Assembly: GCF_009617995.1 (NCBI RefSeq)
Contig: NZ_CP044129.1
Span: 620,001-684,000 of the forward strand
Length of the DNA: 64,000 nt
DNA from: Halomicrobium sp. LC1Hm
Lineage (GTDB): Archaea > Halobacteriota > Halobacteria > Halobacteriales > Haloarculaceae
Direction of reading: 5' to 3'
Part shown: piece by piece, positions 26,616 through 35,835 of the stretch
How the letters are laid out: each line of letters begins with the position of its first letter
Position numbering within the stretch: position 1 is the first letter of the stretch
The notes under the pieces: model-generated
Seen by the model: only the letters and a program-made list of their open reading frames with translations
Database searches by the model: none
What the model was told of the DNA's origin: nothing
Translations under genes and position numbers: made by a program

Positions 26616-28544
26616 ATGAACGGACGCACCCTTCTTCCGATAGCCGTCGTTGTATTGCTCGTCACGTCGGGACTCGCCACCGCGGCAGTCACCGGTAGTC
26701 CCGATATCAGCGTTCACGTGGCCGACGACACCCTCGCACCCGGCGAGGAGTCGACGCTCGACGTCGTCCTCGTCAACAGCGGCGACCTCGACTCGGGGTC
26801 GGCGCGAAACCCCGCGCTCAACAGCGAGGTGACGACAGCCCGCGGGACGACCGTCAGCGTCGACAAGGGCAACGCTCCGCTGACGGTCAAGACCGACGAG
26901 CGAGCCGTCGGGTCGCTCCCCGAAGGATCGACCCAGGAGCCACTCCCCTTCTCGGTCTCCGTTCCGGACGACGCCGAGCCCGGCACCTACGACGTGCAGG
27001 TCACCGTCGAGTACGATCACTACAGCTACGTCTCGGAGTCGTCGGGCTCGCGAGACCGCGAGTCCGAGACCCGGACCTACGACGTGCAGGTGAACATCGA
27101 GGAGTCGGCCCAGCTCGACGTCACTGACGTGGACACGACGACGCGAGTCGACGGGACCGGAACCGTCGAACTCACCGTCGAGAACAACGGTTCGGTGGCG
27201 GCCCGAGACACGACCCTCACGCTGGCCTCGCCCAGCGCCGACCTGACGCTCGGTCAGTCCGCGAGCGCGGAGCGATACGTCGAGCAGTGGGAGCCAGACG
27301 AGGAACGGACCTTCACCTACCGCCTGAGTGCCGCCCAGACCGCCGAGTCCGAGCCGTACCCGTTCACGCTGACGGCAGACTACGACCTCGAAAACGGCGA
27401 GTCGCGCGAGACTCAGCCGGTCACCGTCGAAGTGACGCCGGAGCCAGAACAGGAGTTTACCGTCAGCTCGATCGACAGCAGCGTCCCGGTCGGCGACAGC
27501 GGTGACTACACCGTCACGCTTCGCAACGACGGCTCGGAGACGCTCACTGACGCCTCGGTTCAGGTGACTTCGAAGAACGCCGACATCACGTTCGGCGAAT
27601 CGAACAGCGCCAGCCAGTACGTCGACGAGTGGGAACCGGGCGAAGAACGGACCCTCACCTTCGACGCTCGGGCCGGTGACGGTGCCGAGCGGCGCAACTA
27701 CACGGTCGACGCGACGGTCGAGTACGATCGACCGGACGACTCCGCCACCCATCGACAGGACGTGTCGCTGTCGCTGCGGCCGGTCGCCGAGCAGACCTTC
27801 GCCGTCGACAACATCGACGCGGACCTGGAAGTCGGTGACGACGGGACGCTGTCTGCCGAGCTGACCAACACCGGCCCCCGGACCGCCGAAGACGTCGTCG
27901 TGGTGTGGGCCAGCGAGCAGCGCAACGTCGATCCGATCGAAACGGAGTACTCGGTCGGAAACCTCGGCGCGGGCGAGTCCGCGTCGTTCGACTTCGACGT
28001 GGACATCAGTGACAGCGCCCGCAGCGGGCCCCGACAGTTCACGCTCCAGACGCGTTACACCAACGACGACGACGAACAGCGCACCGGCGACTCGATGAAC
28101 GTGCGTGCCGAGGTCGCGCCCGAGAGCGACGAGTTCGACGTGGCCATCCGGAGTGCTAACGTCTCCGCCGGCGACGGAACGGAGCTCACGGTCGATATCA
28201 CGAACGCCAAGAACCAGACGCTCAGCGACATCAAGGCCAAGATCTTCGCCGACTCGCCGATCTCTGCCAACGACGACGAGGCGTTCGTGGACGAACTCTC
28301 ACCGGGCGAGTCCCGGGAGCTCACCTTCTCGATCAGCGCGGGCGACAGTGCGCTCTCGAAGCCCTATCCCGTCTCGATGGACTTCCAGTACGACGAGGCC
28401 GACGGTGACACGGTCACCTCGGACACGTACAGCATCCCGGTCGAAGTCGAAGAATCCGGCGGCGGCGGTTCACCGCTCGTGTTGATCGGTGTCGCGGTCG
28501 TCCTGATCGTCGCTGCCGTGGGCGGCTACGTTCGGTTCCGATAG
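26616..28544 (+). CDS. Secreted/anchored CARDB-like (COG1361 type) surface protein
   Basis: A 642-residue protein with an N-terminal signal peptide (LLPIAVVVLLVTSGLATAA). About five to six Ig-like repeats follow, each with a phrase such as 'LTVENNGSVAARDTTLTLAS' or 'VTLRNDGSETLTDASVQVTS' and a closing 'WEPDEERTFTYRL'. A C-terminal membrane helix (LVLIGVAVVLIVAAVGGYV) and FR end complete it. The bulk faces the outside. Its stop is followed after 3 bp by the MMPL transporter gene, so the pair is co-translated and the protein may be the exporter's extracellular partner. Confidence 0.85.
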   Translation: MNGRTLLPIAVVVLLVTSGLATAAVTGSPDISVHVADDTLAPGEESTLDVVLVNSGDLDSGSARNPALNSEVTTARGTTVSVDKGNAPLTVKTDERAVGSLPEGSTQEPLPFSVSVPDDAEPGTYDVQVTVEYDHYSYVSESSGSRDRESETRTYDVQVNIEESAQLDVTDVDTTTRVDGTGTVELTVENNGSVAARDTTLTLASPSADLTLGQSASAERYVEQWEPDEERTFTYRLSAAQTAESEPYPFTLTADYDLENGESRETQPVTVEVTPEPEQEFTVSSIDSSVPVGDSGDYTVTLRNDGSETLTDASVQVTSKNADITFGESNSASQYVDEWEPGEERTLTFDARAGDGAERRNYTVDATVEYDRPDDSATHRQDVSLSLRPVAEQTFAVDNIDADLEVGDDGTLSAELTNTGPRTAEDVVVVWASEQRNVDPIETEYSVGNLGAGESASFDFDVDISDSARSGPRQFTLQTRYTNDDDEQRTGDSMNVRAEVAPESDEFDVAIRSANVSAGDGTELTVDITNAKNQTLSDIKAKIFADSPISANDDEAFVDELSPGESRELTFSISAGDSALSKPYPVSMDFQYDEADGDTVTSDTYSIPVEVEESGGGGSPLVLIGVAVVLIVAAVGGYVRFR

Positions 28545-28547
28545 CAC

Positions 28548-31082
28548 ATGGAGTACCAACGCTACATCGACTGGATCGACGACAAGATCATCTACGACTC
28601 CCGGCGCGTCATCCTGGCGTTCCTGGTCCTGACACTCGTCTTCGGGGCCGGGCTCAGCAACATCTCCACGTCCGCCGGGACCTCGCAGTTCGCCACCGGG
28701 CTCGAAGAGGAGCAGGCCCTCGAAGACATCAACCGGGAGTTCTCCCCGAGCTTCGAGACCGACACCGGGACGACGCAGCTCATTCAAAAGGAGAACAACG
28801 TCCTCTCGAAGCCCGCCATGCTGCGGATGCTCGAAGCCCAGAAGCGGGTGCAAGATCACCCGGACATGCGAGTCACGTCGACGAGCAGTGCCGCCGCGAT
28901 CGTCGCACAGACGCTCGATCCGTCGGCGACGACTCTCGACCAGCAGATCGACGCGATCGAGCGCGCCCCCGCGTCCGAGATCGACCGTGCGGTGCGCCGG
29001 GCCGACGAATCGAGCCCGCAGTTCCGCTCGATCGTCAGCAAAGACTTCAACCGCGGGGACGCCAGCGCCTCGGCGTCGATCGGCGTCATCAGCCACGAGG
29101 TGCCAGCCGGACTCTCGTCAGGGTCGGGGCAGGGTGGCTCCAGTCCCCTGACCGCGATCCAGAAGCAGGCGGAGTTCCAGGTGGACTCCGCCGCGGGCGG
29201 TTCGACCACCGTCTTCGGTAGCGGGATCATCGCCGACGAGTTCGGGAGCGTCATCACCGATTCCCTGCTGATCGTCGTCCCCGCCGCCGTCATCTTCATC
29301 TTCCTGTTCCTCTCGATCGCCTACCGCGATCCGGTCGACCTCGCGCTGGGCCTGTTCGCCCTGCTGCTGGCGATCGTCTGGACGTTCGGGTTCACCGGCA
29401 TAGCCAACATCCCCTTCAGCCAGTTGCTGATCGCGGTGCCGCCGCTGTTGCTCGCGGTCGGGATCGACTTCGGGATCCACGCCATCAACCGCTATCGCGA
29501 GGAGCTGGTCCTCGACAGGGGGATCGACGAGTCGATGCGGACCACGACCGATCAGCTGCTGGTGGCGTTCTTCATCGTCACCGGGACGACGGTCATCGGC
29601 TTCCTGGCGAACTTCACGAGCGCGCTGGAGCCCATCCGCGAGTTCGGCATCGTCGCCGGGGTCGGGATCGTCTTTACGTTCCTCATCTTCGGGATCTTCC
29701 TCCCGGCCGCGAAAGTCGAGATCGACCGGCTCCGCGAGCGCTACCCGATCCCGACGCTGAGCGAGACGCCGCTTGGCTCCGAGGATTCGGCGCTTGGCTC
29801 GGTGCTGCGAGTCGGGGTGACGATCGGCGACGCCGCACCGGCGCTCGTCCTGATCGTCTTGCTCGTCGGCAGTGCCGGCGCTGGCGTCTACGCTCAGGAC
29901 ATCGACACGACGTTCAGCCAGGAGGACTTCCTCCCGCCAGAGGACACCCCGGCGTTCCTCGAAGAGCTACCGGAACCGTTCGCGCCGGGCGAGTACACCG
30001 TCTCCGCACAGCTGAACTACCTCGAAGACAAGTTCGCGACCACGCAATCGAGTGAGACGACGGTGTACGTCGAAGGACCGATGCAACGGGACACGGCGCT
30101 CGAAGAGATCTATCGGGCCGGAGACGACCCGCCCAGCTCCTTCGCCGAGAGCGACGGCCGCGCGGAGTCGACCTCGATCGTCACCGTCATCCAGAGTCAC
30201 GCCCAGCAAGATCCCGAGTTCCGGCGGCTCGTCGACCGAAACGACCAGAACGACAACGGCGTTCCGGACCAGAACCTCGAACTGATCTACGACGAACTGT
30301 TCGCCTCGCCGGCCGGCGACCGCGCCGAGAACTACATGACGGAGGAACGGCGGAGCGCCCGCGTCGTCTACACGGTCGAGGCCGACGCCGAACAGAGCGA
30401 GATCACCGAGGACACCCGAGCGGTCGCCGATCGGTTCCGCATGACCGCGACCGCGACCGGCAACACCGTCGTGTTCAAGGCCGTCTCGGACCTCATCCTC
30501 GAATCCGCGATCACCAGCCTCGCGGTCGCGCTGATCGGCGCGGCGATCTTCCTGATGATCATCTACCGGGTGTTCGAAGGGTACGCCACGCTGGGGATCG
30601 TCAACATCATCCCCGTCGCGGTGACGGTGACGATGGTGGCCGCGTCGATGCGGTTCCTCGCTATCCCGTTCAACGCGATCACCGCGACGATCCTGGCGAT
30701 CACGATCGGACTGGGCGTCGACTACTCGGTCCACGTGACTCACCGCTTCGCCGACGAGCGCGGGGAGCACGACCTCCGGACGGCACTCGACCGGACGGTC
30801 CGTGGCACCGGTGGGGCGCTGCTGGGCAGCATGCTCACCACCGTCTCGGGGATCGGCGTGCTCGCGCTCGCACTGTTCCCCGCACTGGGCCAGTTCGGCG
30901 TCCTGACCGGGCTGTCGATCACCTTCGCCTTCCTGGCGTCGCTGTTCGTCCTCCCGCCGGCGCTGGTGCTGTGGGACGCGCTGATCAACGAGGATCGCCG
31001 CCTCCTGTCGCTGTTCGGGATCGGGCCGAAACAGAAGCCGGCCACGCAGGCCCCGACCGTCGGCGGCGGACCCGACGAGTAG
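28548..31082 (+). CDS. MMPL/RND-superfamily transporter
   Basis: An 844-residue membrane protein with two RND halves. TM1 is at about 20-40, a large external loop runs to about 230, and then five or more helices include the sterol-sensing-like segment LLAVGIDFGIHAINRYREE. The second half repeats this: a long loop (about 450-640), then helices with TIGLGVDYSVHVTHRFADE (about 725). The GxDFGIH / GxDYSVH motifs carry the aspartates used for ion coupling. The substrate is unknown, probably lipophilic compounds or drugs. The TetR control region suggests efflux on demand. Confidence 0.92.
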   Translation: MEYQRYIDWIDDKIIYDSRRVILAFLVLTLVFGAGLSNISTSAGTSQFATGLEEEQALEDINREFSPSFETDTGTTQLIQKENNVLSKPAMLRMLEAQKRVQDHPDMRVTSTSSAAAIVAQTLDPSATTLDQQIDAIERAPASEIDRAVRRADESSPQFRSIVSKDFNRGDASASASIGVISHEVPAGLSSGSGQGGSSPLTAIQKQAEFQVDSAAGGSTTVFGSGIIADEFGSVITDSLLIVVPAAVIFIFLFLSIAYRDPVDLALGLFALLLAIVWTFGFTGIANIPFSQLLIAVPPLLLAVGIDFGIHAINRYREELVLDRGIDESMRTTTDQLLVAFFIVTGTTVIGFLANFTSALEPIREFGIVAGVGIVFTFLIFGIFLPAAKVEIDRLRERYPIPTLSETPLGSEDSALGSVLRVGVTIGDAAPALVLIVLLVGSAGAGVYAQDIDTTFSQEDFLPPEDTPAFLEELPEPFAPGEYTVSAQLNYLEDKFATTQSSETTVYVEGPMQRDTALEEIYRAGDDPPSSFAESDGRAESTSIVTVIQSHAQQDPEFRRLVDRNDQNDNGVPDQNLELIYDELFASPAGDRAENYMTEERRSARVVYTVEADAEQSEITEDTRAVADRFRMTATATGNTVVFKAVSDLILESAITSLAVALIGAAIFLMIIYRVFEGYATLGIVNIIPVAVTVTMVAASMRFLAIPFNAITATILAITIGLGVDYSVHVTHRFADERGEHDLRTALDRTVRGTGGALLGSMLTTVSGIGVLALALFPALGQFGVLTGLSITFAFLASLFVLPPALVLWDALINEDRRLLSLFGIGPKQKPATQAPTVGGGPDE

Positions 31083-31150
31083 CCCGACGGCGACGCCGGT
31101 GAGCGCCACGTTACTGAACGCTTTTGGGTGGGCGTCCGTTTAGTGACGGT

Positions 31151-32572
31151 ATGACCCATGTCGTCATCATCGGAGCCTACGGCAGCGCCGGAGCCGCCGT
31201 CGCTGGCGAGCTGGCAGAGGAACCGGGCATCGAACTGACGCTGATCGACGACGGCGAGCCCGGCGGGGGCCTCTGTATCCTGCGGGGCTGTATGCCATCG
31301 AAGGAAGTCCTCTCGGCTGGCGCTCATCGCTTCCAGGCTCGCCACGACGACCGGCTGGTCGGCGACGTCCCCGAAGTCGACCTCGAACGGACCGTCGAGC
31401 GCAAGGACGACCACACTCTCGGGTGGGCGGGCCACCGCCGCGCCGGCATCGAGGAGCTGGCCGAGCGCGACGACGTGCGATTCGTCCACGACACCGCCCG
31501 GTTCGTCGACCCACACACCGTCCGCGCGGGCGGCGAGGAGTTCGACGCCGACTACGTCGTCGTCGCCACCGGCTCCAGCGTCAACGTCCCCGACGTTCCG
31601 GGGATCGACGAGGTCGATTTCATGACCAGCGCCGACGTGCTGGACGCCACCGACTTCCCCGACTCCGGGATCGTGATGGGCTTTGGCTACATCGGCATGG
31701 AGATGGTCCCGTACCTCGCCGAGGCCGGCGGGATGGAGCTGACCGTCGTCGAGCACGACGACCGACCGATCGACGAGGCCGACCCCGAGTTCGGGGACGC
31801 CGCACTGGAACTGTATCGGGACCACTGGGACCTGGAGATTCCGACCAACTGCCACGAGCGGCGTCTCGAAGCGACCGACGACGGCGGCGTCCGGCTCACC
31901 GTCGAGTTCGAGGACGGCGGGGCCGACGGTCCCACTCGGGAGAGCTACGAGGCCGACCAGCTGTTTTGCTTCACCGGCCGCCGCCCGACCGTCGAGGGGC
32001 TCGGGCTAGACAACACGGAGATCGCCGTCGAGGGCGAGTGGGTCCGCGAGACGATGCAGACGGCAGCCCACGACCACGTGTACGCCGTCGGCGACGTCAA
32101 CGGCAAGGAGCCGATCCTCCACGTCGCCAAGGAGCAGGGCTTTACCGCCGCAGAGAACATCCGCCGACAGGAAGCCGGGAACACGCCCCAGCCCTACGAG
32201 AACGTCCACCACCACGTGATCTTCTCCGGACTCGGCGTCTATCCGTTCGCCCGCGTCGGTCACAACGAGCAGACCGCCAGCGAGGCAGGTCACGACATCG
32301 CCGTCGCGACCCGGCAGGCGAGCGACGACGGCGTCTTCAAGTCCAAGTACGTCCCGGAGGGGCTCGCGAAGCTCGTCGTCGACCGCACCGACGGCACCGT
32401 GCTCGGCTGGCAGGGCCTGCACTATCACGCCGACAGCTTCGCGAAGACGATGCAGATCGTCGTCGAGATGGGGCTGGACGTTCGCGAACTCCCGGATCGC
32501 TCCTACCACCCGACCCTGCCCGAGAACCTCGACGGACTGTTCCGTGACGCCGCCGACGCCGTCGAACAGTGA
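31151..32572 (+). CDS. Dihydrolipoyl-dehydrogenase/mercuric-reductase-like disulfide oxidoreductase
   Basis: A 473-residue class I pyridine-nucleotide disulfide oxidoreductase. The FAD motif IIGAYGSAGAAVAGELAEE departs slightly from GxGxxG (G-A-Y-G). The redox disulfide is the CX4C of LCILRGCMPSKE (about residues 43-48). The NAD(P) motif is MGFGYIGMEMVPYLAEAG and the second FAD contact VYAVGDVNG. The dimerisation domain has LGWQGLHYHADSF and LPDRSYHPTLPENL, where the usual HXXXXE pair is represented by His-Pro-Thr-Leu-Pro-Glu. The substrate is not obvious. It stands alone, and no 2-oxoacid dehydrogenase genes are nearby. Confidence 0.88.
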   Translation: MTHVVIIGAYGSAGAAVAGELAEEPGIELTLIDDGEPGGGLCILRGCMPSKEVLSAGAHRFQARHDDRLVGDVPEVDLERTVERKDDHTLGWAGHRRAGIEELAERDDVRFVHDTARFVDPHTVRAGGEEFDADYVVVATGSSVNVPDVPGIDEVDFMTSADVLDATDFPDSGIVMGFGYIGMEMVPYLAEAGGMELTVVEHDDRPIDEADPEFGDAALELYRDHWDLEIPTNCHERRLEATDDGGVRLTVEFEDGGADGPTRESYEADQLFCFTGRRPTVEGLGLDNTEIAVEGEWVRETMQTAAHDHVYAVGDVNGKEPILHVAKEQGFTAAENIRRQEAGNTPQPYENVHHHVIFSGLGVYPFARVGHNEQTASEAGHDIAVATRQASDDGVFKSKYVPEGLAKLVVDRTDGTVLGWQGLHYHADSFAKTMQIVVEMGLDVRELPDRSYHPTLPENLDGLFRDAADAVEQ

Positions 32573-32584
32573 GAGACTGCGACG

Positions 32585-34483
32585 TTAGGCGACCGTCAGG
32601 TCGCGGATCTCGAAGCGCGCACCGCCGTCGTCGCTGTCGGTGACGGTGACGGACCCCCCGTGGGCCTCGGCGATCTCGGAGACGATCTTGAGGCCGAAAC
32701 CGGTGCCCTCGTCGGTGGTCGTGTAGGCAGACTGGAAGACGTCGTCGCGCTCGTCCTCGGGGATGCCGGGGCCGTCGTCGGCGACGTAGAAGCCGGTCCC
32801 CTCGTCGAGGGGCCCGACGGTGATGACGACTTCTCGACCGGCGTGCTGGACCGCGTTTCGAAAGAGGTTCTCCAGGAGCTGCTGGAGGCGCGTGGCGTCG
32901 CCGAGAAAGCGGTCGTCCACGTCGACTCGCAGTGTCGCCTCGTCGCTTTCGACGACCGCCCAGGCGTCCTCCGCGACGGTCCCGACGTCGACGGCCGTCG
33001 GTTCCGCGACGGTCCTGCCGTCGCGTGCCACCGACAGGATGTCCTCGATCAGCGTGTCCATCCGCTGGAGGGACCGCTCGATCGCGTCGAAGTGCTCCTC
33101 GTCACCGGTTTCGCGCGCGACGTCGATTCGCCCGAGTGCGACGCTGAGCGGGTTGCGCAGGTCGTGGCTGACGACGCTTGCGAACTCTTCGAGCCGGTTG
33201 CGCTCGCGAGCGATCTCGTTCTGGTGGCGGCGGCGCTCCTGCTCGTAGCTCACCCAGTTGCCCAGCAGTTCGACGAGAGCGATCTCCCAGTCCGAGAACG
33301 GCTCGGCCCGTGGCTCTCGGTCGTAGAAGCAGAACGTACCGTACACCTCGCCCTCGACCACGACGGGCGTGCCGAGATAGCAGGCGATGCCATCGTCGGT
33401 GTATCCGGCGCGTTCGGCCAGTTCCGGCGCGTCCCGCGCGATGTCTTCGAGGACGAGGGTCTCTTCGGTGACGATCGCCCGTTCGCAGTTGGTCTCGTCG
33501 AGCGAGACCCGGTCGCCGGGCTGGGTGTCGCCGGTCGGATCGCGGACGACCTCGAAGACGTACTCGTCGCCCGCTCTGGAGGAGAGCGCCCCGTAGTCGG
33601 TTCCGAGCACCGACTGGCCGATCGAGAGCAGCCGGTCGACCTGCTCCTCGAAGCTGAGCGTCTTCTCGGAGACGACGCGGTACATCTCCTTGAGGATGCG
33701 CTCGCGCTCCTGGAGTCGCTCGATCCGGTGCTTTCGATCCGTCACGTCCTGGAAGTACACTGAGAGCCCGTCGAGCGAGGGGTAGGCCCGCACCTCGAAC
33801 CACGTCCCGAGCGGCTCGTACTCGGCCTCGAAGGTCGTCACCCGCTGCTCGTCCATCGCTTCGGTGTACTGGTCGTAGAACTCCGTGCCGACAACTTCGG
33901 GCAACAGGTCCCAGATCCGGGTCCCGACGAGGCCCTCGATCGACCGATCCACGTCGGCGGCGTCACACACGATCTCTCGCGCCCGTTCGTTGAGGTAGGT
34001 GAACCGCCACTCAACGTCCAGCGCGAAGAACGCGTCGGTCATGCGATCGAGGATCGCCGACTGTTCGTCTGGGCGGCACACCGCCTCGGTGACGGTCGTG
34101 ACGAGCGCGGGGAGTTGTTCTTCGAGTGGCGTCCGTCGGAGATAGCCGGTCACGTCGGCGTCGATCGCCTCGCTGGCGACCGTCTCGCTGCCGTCGTCGG
34201 TGAACAACACGAACGGGAGCGACGGGGCGCGACGCCGTATCGATCGCAACAGCGACAGCCCACTGCCGTCGGGGAGGTCCTGTTCGCTGACGACACAGTC
34301 TGTCGATCCGTCCGTCACGTGGGCGAGTGCCGTCGCCGCGTCGGCGGCGTGTGTGACGCGAAACGGCCCGCTGTCGCCGAACCACTCTCGAACCGTCGAG
34401 TCTGTGTCGGGATCGACGTAGAGGACGTCGACGGTGTCCTCTCGCGGCGCTCGCGTTCGATCGACACTGTTCGCCCGGTCCAT
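32585..34483 (-). CDS. Hybrid histidine kinase: receiver-PAS-GAF-HisKA-ATPase
   Basis: A 632-residue soluble kinase. The receiver-like domain (about 15-130) has Glu67 (CVVSEQDLPDG) where the phospho-acceptor Asp is expected. PAS spans about 140-270 (MTDAFFALDVEWRFTYLN), GAF about 285-420 (CYLGTPVVVEGEVYGTFCFYD), H-box His440 in VVSHDLRNPL, N box NLFRNAVQHA, G1 DDGPGIPE and G2 GTGFGLKI. There are no membrane segments, so it senses cytoplasmic signals. It starts 144 bp from the USP gene at 34628, divergently. Confidence 0.92.
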   Translation of the reverse strand: MDRANSVDRTRAPREDTVDVLYVDPDTDSTVREWFGDSGPFRVTHAADAATALAHVTDGSTDCVVSEQDLPDGSGLSLLRSIRRRAPSLPFVLFTDDGSETVASEAIDADVTGYLRRTPLEEQLPALVTTVTEAVCRPDEQSAILDRMTDAFFALDVEWRFTYLNERAREIVCDAADVDRSIEGLVGTRIWDLLPEVVGTEFYDQYTEAMDEQRVTTFEAEYEPLGTWFEVRAYPSLDGLSVYFQDVTDRKHRIERLQERERILKEMYRVVSEKTLSFEEQVDRLLSIGQSVLGTDYGALSSRAGDEYVFEVVRDPTGDTQPGDRVSLDETNCERAIVTEETLVLEDIARDAPELAERAGYTDDGIACYLGTPVVVEGEVYGTFCFYDREPRAEPFSDWEIALVELLGNWVSYEQERRRHQNEIARERNRLEEFASVVSHDLRNPLSVALGRIDVARETGDEEHFDAIERSLQRMDTLIEDILSVARDGRTVAEPTAVDVGTVAEDAWAVVESDEATLRVDVDDRFLGDATRLQQLLENLFRNAVQHAGREVVITVGPLDEGTGFYVADDGPGIPEDERDDVFQSAYTTTDEGTGFGLKIVSEIAEAHGGSVTVTDSDDGGARFEIRDLTVA

Positions 34484-34627
34484 ACACGGGATTGACGAGC
34501 CAGCGACATAGATGTGGTGTCCGCGAATAGCTGCTCCGTTCTGGCTGCGTTCCCGGCACGTACGGTGTGGCTATCGGGAACTGGGATGGTAATAACCGTC
34601 TTGACTAGTGTTGCCGTACCACGACGT

Positions 34628-35041
34628 ATGTACGAGACGATCCTCGTTCCGACCGACGGGAGCGACCACGCCGACCGAGCGTTCGACAATGCGGTAGCGT
34701 TGGCCGACCGGGCAGACAGCTCACTCGCCCTGTTGCACGTCGTCGACACCGGGACCATCGGCGAACCGGCGCTGTCGACGACCGAACTCGTCGTCGGCCA
34801 GCGCGAGGACGACGGCACCGCGCTGTTGAAGCGCCTGGCCCAGCGCGCTCGCGACCGCGGCATCAGCACCCAACTGCACAACTGTCACGGCGAGCCGAGC
34901 CGGGAGATCCGGAGCTACGCCGACGAGATCGAGGCCGACCTCGTCGTCATGGGCTATCAGGGCCGGGACCACGACCGCACGCTCGGCACCGTGACGACAC
35001 AGGTCGTCAAGGCGTGTGAACGGCCCGTGTTGCTGGTGTAG
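34628..35041 (+). CDS. Universal stress protein
   Basis: A 137-residue USP: MYETILVPTDGSDHADRAFDNA. The nucleotide-loop region MGYQGRDHDRTLGTVTTQVVKAC lacks the full G-2x-G-9x-G-S/T pattern, so it may bind ATP weakly or not at all. A TATA-like GGTAATAACC lies about 35 nt before the start. The frame's upstream codons (from 34514) are non-coding in character. It is convergent with the 5-formyl-THF cyclo-ligase gene, with 5 bp between stops. Confidence 0.9.
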   Translation: MYETILVPTDGSDHADRAFDNAVALADRADSSLALLHVVDTGTIGEPALSTTELVVGQREDDGTALLKRLAQRARDRGISTQLHNCHGEPSREIRSYADEIEADLVVMGYQGRDHDRTLGTVTTQVVKACERPVLLV

Positions 35042-35046
35042 CGCGG

Positions 35047-35748
35047 TCAGGGACGGCGGGCTTCGAGCACCGGCATCTCCTCGATGCGGTCCTCGTCGAG
35101 GGCCGCCCAGTCGACGCCGTCCGGGCGGTCGTACGGCGTCGCCGTCTCGATGGTCCGTTCGGGCGTCACTACCAGGTCCATCGCCACGTCGTGTTCGTCG
35201 ACGCGGTCGTGGTCTCGGAGCTGGCGCTCGTGGACCGTCGTCGCCACGGGCGTCTCGTCGTCGACCAGATCGAGTTCGCGGAGGAGGGCGTATTCGAGGT
35301 CGCTGTACCCCTCGCCCTTGCCGATCCGCGCGCCGCGTTCGCTGACGGCGACACTCCCGGAGACGATCAGGTCGATCTCGGGCATCTCGTCGGGGCCGAC
35401 CTGCACGCCCGCCTCGCTGGAGCCGCTGACGGTCGTGGCGTCGTCGATGTCGTCGACCGCCGCCGGGTCGAGGCGGAGAAAGCACTCCTCGTCGCGCAAG
35501 CGCGGAACGGCCATGTAGACGGTCTTGCCGGCCCGCATCGCCGCCCGCCGGACCGGGAGCTGCGGGGCGTCGGGGTTGGCCTTTACGGCGTCGGCGGCGT
35601 CCCAGACCGCCGTCTCGGCCAGCCGGTCGGCAGCGGCGTCCGCGTCGGCGAAGTTCGGGATGCGACCGTGGGGCGGGAACGGAAACCGAGCGTCGCCGCT
35701 CTCTTCGAGGTCGTCCCACACGCGCTGGCGGAGCGTCTGCTTGTCCAT
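35047..35748 (-). CDS. 5-formyltetrahydrofolate cyclo-ligase
   Basis: A 233-residue member of the 5-FTHF cyclo-ligase family, which converts 5-formyl-THF to 5,10-methenyl-THF with ATP. The N-terminus MDKQTLRQRVWDDLEE is the usual LR..W/R start. Family motifs are VYMAVPRLRDEECF and the phosphate-binding SGSVAVSERGARIGKGEGYSDLEYALL. Since haloarchaea use folate, the role is plausible, though related archaeal proteins may serve thiamine-like metabolism. It is divergent from the FNT-USP fusion with 87 bp between starts. Confidence 0.9.
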   Translation of the reverse strand: MDKQTLRQRVWDDLEESGDARFPFPPHGRIPNFADADAAADRLAETAVWDAADAVKANPDAPQLPVRRAAMRAGKTVYMAVPRLRDEECFLRLDPAAVDDIDDATTVSGSSEAGVQVGPDEMPEIDLIVSGSVAVSERGARIGKGEGYSDLEYALLRELDLVDDETPVATTVHERQLRDHDRVDEHDVAMDLVVTPERTIETATPYDRPDGVDWAALDEDRIEEMPVLEARRP

Positions 35749-35835
35749 GTCGAGTGCGACGGTCCCTCGAACAAAAGCACTGGCGTCACGCCGGAAACCA
35801 AACCCTTTCCTCCGGGCCGGCAGAGAAGCACGACG

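Noticed and set aside
26148..27752. CRISPR-like or tandem-repeat impression in the CARDB gene
   Set aside because: The repetition is at protein-domain level (Ig-like units of ~110 residues) and diverged at DNA level; there are no spaced identical repeats anywhere in the window.
30052..30285. Other small frames inside the MMPL and CARDB genes
   Set aside because: They are out-of-frame shadows with Ser/Arg/Thr-rich composition and no independent promoter.
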